Assembly (NCBI RefSeq): GCF_042657185.1
Contig: NZ_JBHSNN010000012.1
DNA: 64,000 bases
Reading direction: 5' to 3' (one strand)
Source of the DNA: Ureibacillus thermophilus
GTDB lineage: Bacteria; Bacillota; Bacilli; Bacillales_A; Planococcaceae
Below the pieces are notes generated by a model. The model searched no databases. It was not told where the DNA came from and saw only the letters and a program-made list of their open reading frames with translations. Below, in pieces: positions 18,147 to 25,502 of this stretch (its first letter is position 1; each line of letters starts with the position of its first letter). Position numbers and translations under genes: made by a program.

Positions 18147-18283
18147 CCTCCTTCTCTCGATTTATAATATGTTATGAAAAGAAAATGGTCACAAAAATAT
18201 ACCCTTTCATCTACCTCGTGTTAAACTATGTTTTATAGGCTTATCCGTATACACAGAATTTGTCTATTTAGAAGGTGATTGGT

Positions 18284-18814
18284 ATGAAAAAAATGCTTGG
18301 AGAAGAACGTAGAAATGAATTATTAAATGTATTAAAAAATTCAAGAACACCGATTACGGGAACCCAATTAGCAAAATATGCAAATGTCAGCCGACAAGTG
18401 ATTGTCAATGATATGAACTTGTTAAAAGCCCGCAATCTCCCTATTATCTCTACAAGCCAAGGTTATTTATATTTGCATCAAGAGGTAGCGGATTCTTTGA
18501 TTGAAAAGAAAATTGTCTGTATACATACAGCGGATGAGGCAGAAGATGAAATGTTTACTATTGTCGACTGCGGGGTGACGATTAAAAACGTCATCGTTGA
18601 GCATCCAGTCTATGGAGAAATTACCGCTTCCATGATGTTGTCATCCCGGATGGATGTGGAACATTTTTTAAAAAAAGTGAGAGAAACGAATGCCACTTAC
18701 CTTTCCGCATTAACTAACGGTACGCATTTGCATGTCATTTCATCTCCGACCATCGAACAAATTGAGGAAGCAGAAAGAAGACTGCGGGAAAAAGGATATT
18801 TAGTGGAAGAATGA
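18284..18814 (+). CDS. niaR: Niacin-responsive NAD biosynthesis repressor NiaR
   Basis: Represses NAD synthesis and niacin uptake genes in Firmicutes (B. subtilis YrxA/NadR). The 176-residue protein has an N-terminal winged HTH (TGTQLAKYANVSRQVIVNDMNLLK) and a C-terminal 3H domain with histidines in EHPVYG, VEHFL and GTHLHVI. ATG 18284 is spaced correctly from GAAGGTGA; GTG 18275 lies inside that site. In B. subtilis it is divergent from the nad operon, but here its divergent neighbour is safA and no nad gene is nearby. Confidence 0.92.
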   Translation: MKKMLGEERRNELLNVLKNSRTPITGTQLAKYANVSRQVIVNDMNLLKARNLPIISTSQGYLYLHQEVADSLIEKKIVCIHTADEAEDEMFTIVDCGVTIKNVIVEHPVYGEITASMMLSSRMDVEHFLKKVRETNATYLSALTNGTHLHVISSPTIEQIEEAERRLREKGYLVEE

Positions 18815-18858
18815 TTTCAAAACAATCTCCATTTATTTATAAAGTAATTAGGCGGAAC

Positions 18859-18897
18859 TGTCTGAAAAAGAAAAAAAGAGGCTGAGGCAAAAACAAA
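18859..18897 (+). repeat. Left inverted end of the accessory island (repeat-A-like)
   Basis: CTGTCTGAAAAAG followed by AGAGGCTGAGGCA (18877-18889) and an A-rich stretch. It resembles the repeat A terminus with two mismatches and matches, inverted and imperfectly, 24137-24172 on the far side of the bioY cluster. Confidence 0.55.
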
Positions 18898-18934
18898 TAA
18901 TTAAAGAGGTTAGAGAAGTAATTGAACTGCTTCC

Positions 18935-19300
18935 TGTCAAGTAGACAGTGTAAATACTAAGCGGCTTGAGCCCTGTATTCTAAGGGACTTAAGCCGTTTA
19001 ATTTTTTCTGATAACGGAAATGGTTATAAAAATAAATAGATTCATCAATCGATTGTTTCCGTGCTTGATATGAATCATAGGTATTCAAATGATATTTTTC
19101 ACATTTGAATTTACTCCAAAAGGATTCAATTGAGCGTTATCGATGCATTGACCCACACGAGACATACTTTGTGTTCATTGTGCCTCGTCTATGATCTCCT
19201 TATATTTTTTGGATGTATATTGGAATCCTCGATCGCTATGTACGAGTGGATGTTCGTCAGGTTTCAGGGTTTGGATTGCTTTTGAAATTACCTGTTCAAC
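18935..19300 (-). pseudogene. IS3-family (IS150 group) transposase orfB, C-terminal relic
   Basis: The minus strand encodes the C-terminal half of a DDE transposase in broken frames. HSDRGFQYTS (second catalytic Asp region) occurs in one frame and ends at a stop. MSRVGQCIDNA follows in a second frame, then IYFYNHFRYQKKLNGLSPLEYRAQAA in a third, ending at 18957. The segment TGTCAAGTAGACAGTG (about 18935) looks like the original IS end. Stops and frameshifts make it non-functional. Confidence 0.8.
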
Positions 19301-19473
19301 ACGTAGCTGAAAATCGATTAAATCGCGAGTTTACTGCAGAAAAGCCCAATATGAAATGGTGTACAGATGTAACGGAGCTGAAAAAAAAGCCTATTTAAGT
19401 GCCCTTATTGATTTGCATGATGGTTCTAATGTGAGTTATGAATTGGGTCATTCCAATAATAAACATGTTATTC
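19301..19473 (+). pseudogene. IS3-family transposase orfB, internal relic (opposite orientation)
   Basis: The plus strand encodes NREFTAEKPNMKWCTDVTEL and, after a frameshift, KKAYLSALIDLHDGSNVSYELGHSNN. This is the start of the DDE domain of the same transposase family. It should precede the minus-strand half in an intact gene, so the element was internally inverted as well as decayed. From about 19474 to 19684 a frame continues with unrecognised, AT-rich sequence. Confidence 0.75.
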
Positions 19474-19772
19474 TTTTTATGTATCGTACTGTTAAATACT
19501 TAGAGGAACAAGGTTGTTCAATAACTTTTAACTCAAAAATAGATGATAGTAAAATTAAATTAGATATGACGTATGAAGATGTATATGAAATAGTTAAGAA
19601 AAAAGTATTTTCAATGGATAATTCCAGAATTTATACTAATGAAAGTCGCAATAATACTAAAGTTACTACGGACTTATATATTTGAAAGTAAATATTCAGC
19701 TGTCTTTACGTGATGAGGAATTCTTTAATTCCCTCAAAAAAATTTTTGCTCTAAAATAGTAAACTTAATACA

Positions 19773-19826
19773 AAAATAGGTTGACATAAATGTAGATTAC
19801 GAGGTAAATTTATGTCAACCTATTTT
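19773..19826 (+). promoter_or_regulatory. 19-bp perfect palindrome with overlapping bioY promoter; candidate operator
   Basis: Perfect 19-bp inverted arms (19773-19791 and 19808-19826) are separated by 16 bases. The left arm contains TTGACA (19781-19786), a -35 match; TAAATT 18 bases on is a possible -10. The arrangement suggests an operator covering the bioY promoter. BirA regulates the related yhfUTS operon in B. subtilis, but the GTTGAC half-sites lie farther apart than in a standard BirA box, so the regulator is uncertain. A long AT-rich hairpin terminator is an alternative. Confidence 0.6.
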
Positions 19827-19856
19827 ATGTTTTGGTTTACTAAAGGGGATGTAAGA

Positions 19857-20432
19857 ATGAAAATTAAAGAGATTACTTATGTTGCATTGTTTGCGGGAAT
19901 CATGGGAATTTTGGGATTGGTTCCACCTATTACATTGGGGTTCACTCCTGTACCAATTACTTTACAAACGTTAGGTGTGATCTTGGCAGGAGGTATACTC
20001 GGTGCTCGGCTTGGTTCGTTGAGCATCATTGTCTTTTTATTGATCGTAGCTGCAGGAATGCCGCTTTTACCCGGTGGACGCGGTGGAATTGGAGTCTTTT
20101 TCGGTCCGAGCGGCGGCTATTTAATAGGATATGTAATTGCTGCTTTTAGCATCGGCCTTATTTTTTCTAAAATTCAAACGTTGAAATTTAAACATATTAT
20201 CGCAACAAATTTAACGGTTGGCATTTTTTCTGTCTATTTAATAGGTATTCCTGTGCAGGCTTTTGTAATGAACCTTCCAATACTTGAAACGATTAAATTG
20301 AGTCTTGTTTATATTCCAGGAGATTTCATAAAAGCAATTATTGCTTCAATCCTTGTTTACAAATTACAGAAATACCCGATTATTGCCCAAAACTTTGTTA
20401 AATCGTCTACAGCACAAGTAAGGGAGGGATAA
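19857..20432 (+). CDS. bioY: Biotin ECF transporter S component BioY
   Basis: The substrate-binding membrane subunit of the energy-coupling-factor biotin transporter. The 191-residue protein has about six hydrophobic segments. BioY signatures are present: ITLGFTPVPITLQTLGVILAG near the N-terminus, GGRGGIGVFFGPSGGYLIGY in the middle, and FIPGD-like YIPGDFIKA near the C-terminus. ATG 19857 follows AAGGGGATG; an upstream in-frame ATG at 19812 lies inside the palindrome and is rejected. It heads a five-gene run with the acyl-CoA ligase 3 bases downstream, corresponding to B. subtilis yhfU-yhfT-yhfS with two extra genes. No ECF ATPase genes are nearby. Confidence 0.92.
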   Translation: MKIKEITYVALFAGIMGILGLVPPITLGFTPVPITLQTLGVILAGGILGARLGSLSIIVFLLIVAAGMPLLPGGRGGIGVFFGPSGGYLIGYVIAAFSIGLIFSKIQTLKFKHIIATNLTVGIFSVYLIGIPVQAFVMNLPILETIKLSLVYIPGDFIKAIIASILVYKLQKYPIIAQNFVKSSTAQVREG

Positions 20433-20435
20433 GGT

Positions 20436-21944
20436 GTGATTACTTCTCCCTATTCAAAGCATGCAAAGCTTTTTCCCAATAAAGCTGCACTAATAACGAA
20501 AGATGGAGTTTTAACATACCGTGAATGGGATAAAGCGGTACGGAAAACGGCCACATGGTTTCAGGCAATGGATTCCCATCATAAAACAGTTGGCATCCAT
20601 TTGCCGAATGGAATTCCGTTTTTGCAGGTTTTTGCAGGGGCAGCTGCTGCCGGATGGAAGGCAGTTCCCCTTGATTTAAAATGGAAGAAAGAAGAACTGC
20701 AAAAACGTATTGAACTTGCCCAACCTGATGTCATCATTACTACAACAAATCTTTTTTCAAAAGAAATAGGGTTTAATCAGAATGTATGGATTTGGGAAGA
20801 ATGCAAAGAAAAAATTGCGGAAATGCCACCAAAGAAAAACTTTCCGGATTTAGACGATTCGCTTCCGTTTTATCTTGGATTTACATCAGGCTCAACCGGT
20901 TCGCCAAAGGCTTTTATCCGTTCGCACTTGTCTTGGATAGAAAGTTTTGTGTGCACTCGCCGTGAATTTGGCATCAAGGAAAACGACCACGTGCTGATTC
21001 CCGGTCCGCTTTTTCATTCCCATTCGTTATTTGGAGCGATGAGTACTTTGTTTATCGGTGGAACCGTGTATGTATTGGACAAATTTTCCCCTGAAAAAAT
21101 GTTTTCAGTTATCAGGGATCATCCGGTTTCAGTAGTGTATATTGTTCCGACGATGGCTGAGGCACTTCTTAAAAAAAACACATCGGTGAACCAACCGTTG
21201 AAATTAATTTCTTCTGGGGCGAAATTAGAGGTACATACGAGAAATAGAATCCGCTCAATGTTTCCAAACCTGACATTGTTTGAGTTTTATGGTGCAGGTG
21301 AGCTTAGTTTTGTTTCATTTTCTAATAATGAAAGAAAGCCAGATTCTGTTGGCAGGCCGTTTCATAATGTGAAGGTTCAGATTCGTCGCCATAATGGAGA
21401 AATTGCCGGTGTCGGAGAAATTGGGAAAATCTATGTAAAAAGCCCTATGACATTTATTGGTTATATCACAGAACCGGGTGGATACGCGAAATCAATTGCA
21501 GATGAACAAGGTTGGGTGACGGTCAATGATATGGGATGGATCGACGAGGAAGGTTATCTCTATGTCGCGGGCAGGGAGAATAATATGATTTTGTATGGTG
21601 GTATAAATCTTTTCCCTGAGGAAATCGAAGCTGTTTTGACGAAGCATCCGAAAGTGGAAAAAGCGGCTGTGGTTGGATTAAGCGATCCGTATTGGGGGCA
21701 AATTGCGGTAGGTATTATACAGGGAGATGTATCTGAACGGGAATTAAAGCGGTATTGCAAAACGCATTTGGCTTCATATAAAGTGCCGCGCAAATGGTAT
21801 TTTACAGAAGAAATGCCTATGACTACCATCGGGAAAATCGCCCGTGGAGAGCTTCTGAGGTTGCTGGAGAAAAGACTGGTGAATGCCACTTCGATTAATG
21901 ATTGTAAACATCCCATGATAGAAAGGGATGAGCTGCCGCGGTAA
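20436..21944 (+). CDS. Acyl-CoA synthetase (AMP-forming), YhfT-like
   Basis: Activates a carboxylic acid to acyl-CoA via acyl-AMP. The 502-residue adenylate-forming enzyme has the phosphate-binding loop FTSGSTGSPKA, the A5-like EFYGAGE and VNDMGWIDEEGYLYVAGR with GGINLFPEEIE. The catalytic lysine is in TTIGKIARGEL near the C-terminus, so it appears intact. It begins with GTG 20436 behind AGGGAGGG. By position it equals B. subtilis YhfT. The substrate is unknown; linkage to bioY suggests a dicarboxylate or fatty acid of biotin metabolism (inference). A 20-residue tail after the usual end is unremarkable. Confidence 0.88.
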   Translation: MITSPYSKHAKLFPNKAALITKDGVLTYREWDKAVRKTATWFQAMDSHHKTVGIHLPNGIPFLQVFAGAAAAGWKAVPLDLKWKKEELQKRIELAQPDVIITTTNLFSKEIGFNQNVWIWEECKEKIAEMPPKKNFPDLDDSLPFYLGFTSGSTGSPKAFIRSHLSWIESFVCTRREFGIKENDHVLIPGPLFHSHSLFGAMSTLFIGGTVYVLDKFSPEKMFSVIRDHPVSVVYIVPTMAEALLKKNTSVNQPLKLISSGAKLEVHTRNRIRSMFPNLTLFEFYGAGELSFVSFSNNERKPDSVGRPFHNVKVQIRRHNGEIAGVGEIGKIYVKSPMTFIGYITEPGGYAKSIADEQGWVTVNDMGWIDEEGYLYVAGRENNMILYGGINLFPEEIEAVLTKHPKVEKAAVVGLSDPYWGQIAVGIIQGDVSERELKRYCKTHLASYKVPRKWYFTEEMPMTTIGKIARGELLRLLEKRLVNATSINDCKHPMIERDELPR

Positions 21945-21975
21945 AGAGAAGTAGGTGCGAAAGGAGAATGATGAC

Positions 21976-23065
21976 ATGAGAGATGCGGTAATTGTTGCAG
22001 CGAAAAGAACTCCGATTGCCCGTGAAAACGGGGCTTTATGTCATCTGCAGGCACATCAATTAGCGGCGCCGCTTCTTTCTTTTTTAGCCAAGGGAATCGA
22101 GGAGAAGATTAATGACGTCATACTTGGCAATGTTCAATATCGCACGTTTATCAGCTTTAGAGGCAGGTCTTCCCTTCTCCGTGCCCGGAATCACTATTGA
22201 CCGTCAGTGTTCTGCAGGACTTGAGGCTATTCGCATGGCTTGCCTTTTTGTTCGTGCAGGTGCCGGATCGTGCTATATGGCAGGAGGAGTTGAAAGCGTC
22301 AGCACCTCTCCCTTCCCGAAGCGTGCCCGGTTTTCACCAGAGAAAATCGGGGATCCGGATATGGGAGTGGCTGCGGAATATGTAGCTGAGAAGTTTGGCA
22401 TTACAAGAAAAATGCAGGATGAGTATGTTTTGTTAAGCTGGACGCGAAGCCGGAATGCTTACAGCAATGGAATCTATGATGAGGAAATCTTTCCTGTAGA
22501 CGGCTTGGAATGTGATGAAATATGGCAGCGTAAACGGAATATGGAGAAGATAGTGAAACGGGCGAATCCCGTTTTTGTGAAAAATGGAACGGTAACAGCG
22601 GCAAATAGCTGCGGAATTCATGATGGTGCAAGTGCAGTTCTTGTCATGGAAGCTGGTCTGGCGGAAAAACTTGGATATAAACCGCTGCTTCGTTATGTCG
22701 ACAGCCAAGTGTCGGGTGTGCATCCTTTTTACCCTGGATTTGCTCCGGTGCCTGCGATCAAAGAATTGCTTGAACGAAATACTTTGACGATTGATGATAT
22801 TGATCTTATTGAAATAAATGAAGCGTTTGCGTCCAAAATTGTTGCTTGTACTCAGGAGCTGTCGATTCCATTGGAAAAAATAAATGTTCATGGTGGTGCA
22901 CTTGTGATTGGCCACCCATACGGTGCATCGGGTGCGGTTTTAGTAACAAGATTATTTTATGAAGTTCAACGGCATCCAAGGACTAGATATGTCCTTGCTG
23001 CTATCGGCAGTGGCGGAGGCGTAGGGGTGGCAATGTTGTTTGAAGCAATTGGAGAACAGGAATGA
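21976..23065 (+). pseudogene. Thiolase (YhfS-like) with a frameshift near residue 52
   Basis: The first frame, from ATG 21976 behind AAAGGAG, gives the thiolase N-terminus MRDAVIVAAKRTPI through DVILGNV. The downstream frame then gives NIARLSALEAGLP and the nucleophilic cysteine in DRQCSAGLEAI. The switch is at about 22137-22146, and the usual GPGG loop is missing, so a small deletion probably occurred. Later motifs are NEAFAS and GHPYGASGA (catalytic His). At the usual CxG site it reads GSGGG, lacking the second cysteine. Without the N-terminal strand a 317-residue product from ATG 22112 is unlikely to fold. A sequencing error is possible. Confidence 0.8.
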
Positions 23066-23154
23066 ACTATGTCCCACCGAGCGGTCAAATGGTTGGCATA
23101 GAAGAACAGGGACATATTATATCAAAGTACCTCTTAAATAAATGAGGTGATAAA

Positions 23155-23565
23155 TTGAAATCGGAGAGTTATACAGTTTGTTTTACAAAAGAAGAAGTTC
23201 TTCGTTATACCGAATTAGCCGGAGTGAAAAATCCGATCTTTCGCAATATGGAAGCGGCATTGGAGAAGGGGTATAAAGGGATACCTGTTCCACCGGCGAT
23301 GGCAATGATTGCCTACCGCCACATTAAATTACCTTGGAAGCTTTCCGAACCGGTCATTCTCAGGAAACAGGAATGCCGGCTGTACAGAATCATGTATGCG
23401 GATGAAATTTATACGGGTACCGTTAAAATATCAAAGTATTCATTCCGTCATAATAAACTATTTATTCTTCAGGAATTGGAAATATTTGATCAGCAGAATC
23501 ATCTCTGTTTTAACGGAATCTCTCATTTGATAGCAGGTGGTGTAATTGAAAAAAATACAGTTTGA
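23155..23565 (+). CDS. MaoC-like hotdog dehydratase, N-terminal-domain type (FAS1-like)
   Basis: The 136-residue protein resembles the MaoC_dehydrat_N half of (R)-specific enoyl hydratases: YTVCFTKEEVLRYTELAGVKNPIF, a central helix region, then beta-rich sequence. It lacks the catalytic Asp-His of the hydratase-2 motif and probably pairs with the next gene. It starts at TTG 23155 behind GAGGTGA. It overlaps the next gene by 20 bases, implying coupled, stoichiometric expression. Confidence 0.75.
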   Translation: MKSESYTVCFTKEEVLRYTELAGVKNPIFRNMEAALEKGYKGIPVPPAMAMIAYRHIKLPWKLSEPVILRKQECRLYRIMYADEIYTGTVKISKYSFRHNKLFILQELEIFDQQNHLCFNGISHLIAGGVIEKNTV

Positions 23566-23869
23566 AGTGACAGAAAAGGATATCGAAGGTTATGCAGAGT
23601 TGTCAGAAGATTATAATCCGATTCATCTTGACAATGAATATGCCAAGGCTCACGGCTTTTCGGGAAAAATGGCCCATGGGATGCTATCTTTGGCGAAAGT
23701 ATGGGGCATTTTAGCCAATGAATTAGAAATCATGCAATTTCCAGCTGAATTCCATTTGCAATTCCAATCGCCTGTCTATGTTGGGGAACAGGTAGAATTG
23801 AACATTATGGAAAAAGACAATGTTGTCACAATCACCGGCAAAGTTATGAAAGGCAGGGCGTCGTGGTGA
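23546..23869 (+). CDS. MaoC-like (R)-hydratase, catalytic subunit type
   Basis: The 107-residue hotdog protein has the hydratase-2 motif SEDYNPIHLDNEYA with the expected Asp and His, followed by GFSGKMAHGMLSLA. Such proteins hydrate enoyl-CoA or dehydrate 3-hydroxyacyl-CoA. It starts at a TTG (23546) inside the preceding gene. Ligase, thiolase and a two-part dehydratase in one operon suggest acyl-CoA chain building or degradation, but no ketoreductase is present here. At 107 residues it is slightly shorter than single-domain homologues. Confidence 0.8.
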   Translation: MKKIQFEVTEKDIEGYAELSEDYNPIHLDNEYAKAHGFSGKMAHGMLSLAKVWGILANELEIMQFPAEFHLQFQSPVYVGEQVELNIMEKDNVVTITGKVMKGRASW

Positions 23870-24040
23870 CGTTTTAATTTACACCTTCAATTGATCGTTT
23901 GTACACATATGATTTGATCAAGCACCTCTTGAGACGTTTTTTAAACCTTACAATCAATATTGGCTGTAGGGATTTTTTCATGAATTAAAAATTGGATGTT
24001 TAATAAAAAAATTTCTTACTTGAATCGTATAGATTCTTAG

Positions 24041-24093
24041 TTCTTTGTCAAATGGTGTTGGTGATAAGTTTAAGTGACTTTTCAGGTATGATG
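24041..24093. other. Possible ISL3-type insertion-sequence end, relic
   Basis: TTCTTTGTCAAATGGTGTTG and the following GATAAGTTTAAGTG resemble terminal sequences of ISL3-family elements as I remember them. No transposase reading frame remains. The rest of 23870-24102 holds no gene I can support. Confidence 0.3.
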
Positions 24094-24102
24094 TAATCGT
24101 AC

Positions 24103-24138
24103 GGGGGCTGTCCACTTTTTCAGACGCCCCCTTTTTTT
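24103..24138 (+). terminator. Hairpin terminator downstream of the bioY operon
   Basis: GGGGGC (24103-24108) pairs with GCCCCC (24126-24131), followed by seven T residues. It belongs to the same GGGGGC...GACGCCCCC hairpin family as the repeat B elements. Confidence 0.65.
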
Positions 24139-24172
24139 AGATTTTGTCTTAGCCTCTTTACTTTTGACAGCC
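24137..24172 (-). repeat. Right inverted end of the accessory island (repeat-A-like)
   Basis: TTGTCTTAGCCTCT (24144-24157) matches the repeat A terminus with two mismatches. With flanking sequence to 24172 it forms an imperfect inverted match to 18859-18897, so the bioY cluster lies between two repeat-A-like ends. Confidence 0.55.
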
Positions 24173-24183
24173 TAGTCCCTCTA

Positions 24184-24579
24184 TTAGAAAAGAAATCGTT
24201 CTGCCTCTTCTGGGCTCGGCAATTGGCAGACAGCTTTCCCGCCAAGAAGATAACGATATTTGGCCACACCATCATAAATCAAATCTCGAAGAAAAGAGGG
24301 AAGCATTATGAACAAATAAAAAACTTTCCAAAAGCCGTCAAGCTTCCGGCAAATTCGCAAAACGGCAGAAGATTTTGCATAATATCGTCCATTTTCTATA
24401 AGAATTAAACTGTCCATATCAGCCGGAACTCGGTAATCTCTGCATAACCCTTTGCCTGCTTCACTTTCCAACGAAGCAAACTGAAAAAGCTTTCGGGAAT
24501 CTCTTTTTATAATGAATTGTACGCCTCGATGGCAAAATCCGCATTCCCCATCAAATAATACGATTGCTTTCAGATTCAT
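24184..24579 (-). CDS. DCC-family (DUF393) thiol-disulfide oxidoreductase-like protein
   Basis: The 131-residue protein begins MNLKAIVLFDGECGFCHRGV. This carries the DCC-family DxxC..C signature (CGFC) and is followed by the usual helical C-terminal region with YRYLLGGKAVCQLPSPEEAERF. Family members are predicted redox proteins, with no established substrate. Its ATG (24579) shares one base with the pheA stop codon, so it is translated by coupling as the last gene of the spo0B-obg-pheB-pheA run. A longer upstream start inside pheA is rejected. Confidence 0.82.
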   Translation of the reverse strand: MNLKAIVLFDGECGFCHRGVQFIIKRDSRKLFQFASLESEAGKGLCRDYRVPADMDSLILIENGRYYAKSSAVLRICRKLDGFWKVFYLFIMLPSFLRDLIYDGVAKYRYLLGGKAVCQLPSPEEAERFLF

Positions 24580-25451
24580 CACTCCGTTGCATTGTATGTA
24601 TAATATGTACCGAGTGATTTGACTGTGCATCCAAGGGCACGCAATTCCTCAAAGGCCCATTCCATCATCGGTTCATTTTCATCTGCTAGCACATCAATGA
24701 TAAAGAAATAATTCCCCAATCCCGTTTTCAGCGGGCGGGATTCAATTTTACTCAAATTTAACTTTCTCCAGGCAAAAACAGAAAGCACTTGATGCAATGC
24801 TCCGGAATCATCATGAGGCAATGTCAGCATCAGCATCGTTTTCGGCTGGCCGTCTGAATTTTCAATCGGCAAGCGGGTATTGTGCTTCGATAAAATCACA
24901 AAGCGGGTATGGTTAAAATGAAAGTCATGAATATTTTTTTCAACGATTTCCAGCCCGTATTTTTCTGCTGAAGAGGCATTGCCAATGGCTGCGATGCATT
25001 TGTCTGGATTTTCCGCCACCATTTTTGCCGCTTCTGCTGTAGAAGTTGTTTGATGCAATGGGACATGGCTGAAACGATAAAATAAATATTTATGGCATTG
25101 AGCTAAAGCATGGGGATGGGAATAAATCCCCTCGATTTTTTCCCAATGGTCTTTTTGGGCTTTATTCACCATTAAATGTTGCTGAATTTTTAATTTAATT
25201 TCTCCAATGATGAATAGATTGGCTTCATGGAATAAATAGTCGATGGTAAGCGGTACTGTGCCTTCCAAAGCGTTTTCAAGAGGCACGACGGCATAATCCA
25301 CCATATCATTTGTTACAGCATCAATGCATTCAGGAATGGTTCTATAGGCAATAATCCATTCATTTGGAAATATTTCTTTTGTTGCTAAATACGTAAAAGA
25401 AGCTTCCGGTCCTAAATAGGCAATCCGGTACTTCCATTCATTTTGCGTCAC
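24579..25451 (-). CDS. pheA: Prephenate dehydratase
   Basis: Converts prephenate to phenylpyruvate in phenylalanine synthesis. The 290-residue monofunctional enzyme opens YRIAYLGPEASFT. It has the catalytic TRF motif in HTRFVILS and a C-terminal ACT regulatory domain with KIESRPLKTGLGNYFF, the ESRP phenylalanine-binding motif. GTG 25451 is chosen because AGGAGGC lies just upstream; a TTG at 25469 overlaps that site. The partner pheB lies immediately upstream. Confidence 0.96.
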   Translation of the reverse strand: MTQNEWKYRIAYLGPEASFTYLATKEIFPNEWIIAYRTIPECIDAVTNDMVDYAVVPLENALEGTVPLTIDYLFHEANLFIIGEIKLKIQQHLMVNKAQKDHWEKIEGIYSHPHALAQCHKYLFYRFSHVPLHQTTSTAEAAKMVAENPDKCIAAIGNASSAEKYGLEIVEKNIHDFHFNHTRFVILSKHNTRLPIENSDGQPKTMLMLTLPHDDSGALHQVLSVFAWRKLNLSKIESRPLKTGLGNYFFIIDVLADENEPMMEWAFEELRALGCTVKSLGTYYTYNATE

Positions 25452-25502
25452 AATAAAGCCTCCTATCAACCCTAAATGGCGCTTCTTTCCCCGAAACTTC
25501 TA

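Noticed and set aside
19474..19684. Plus-strand frame continuing past the IS3 relic as a gene
   Set aside because: AT-rich, no start of its own, no recognised family; treated as relic sequence.
19773..19826. Firm call of a standard BirA box
   Set aside because: Half-sites contain GTTGAC rather than GTTAAC and the inner spacing is too large; kept only as a candidate operator.
19812..19856. Upstream bioY start at ATG 19812
   Set aside because: This ATG lies inside the palindrome and has no ribosome-binding site; ATG 19857 has one and fits the family.
22112..23065. Independent 317-residue thiolase starting at ATG 22112
   Set aside because: It would lack the first strand-helix unit that the preceding frame encodes; a frameshifted single gene explains both frames better.
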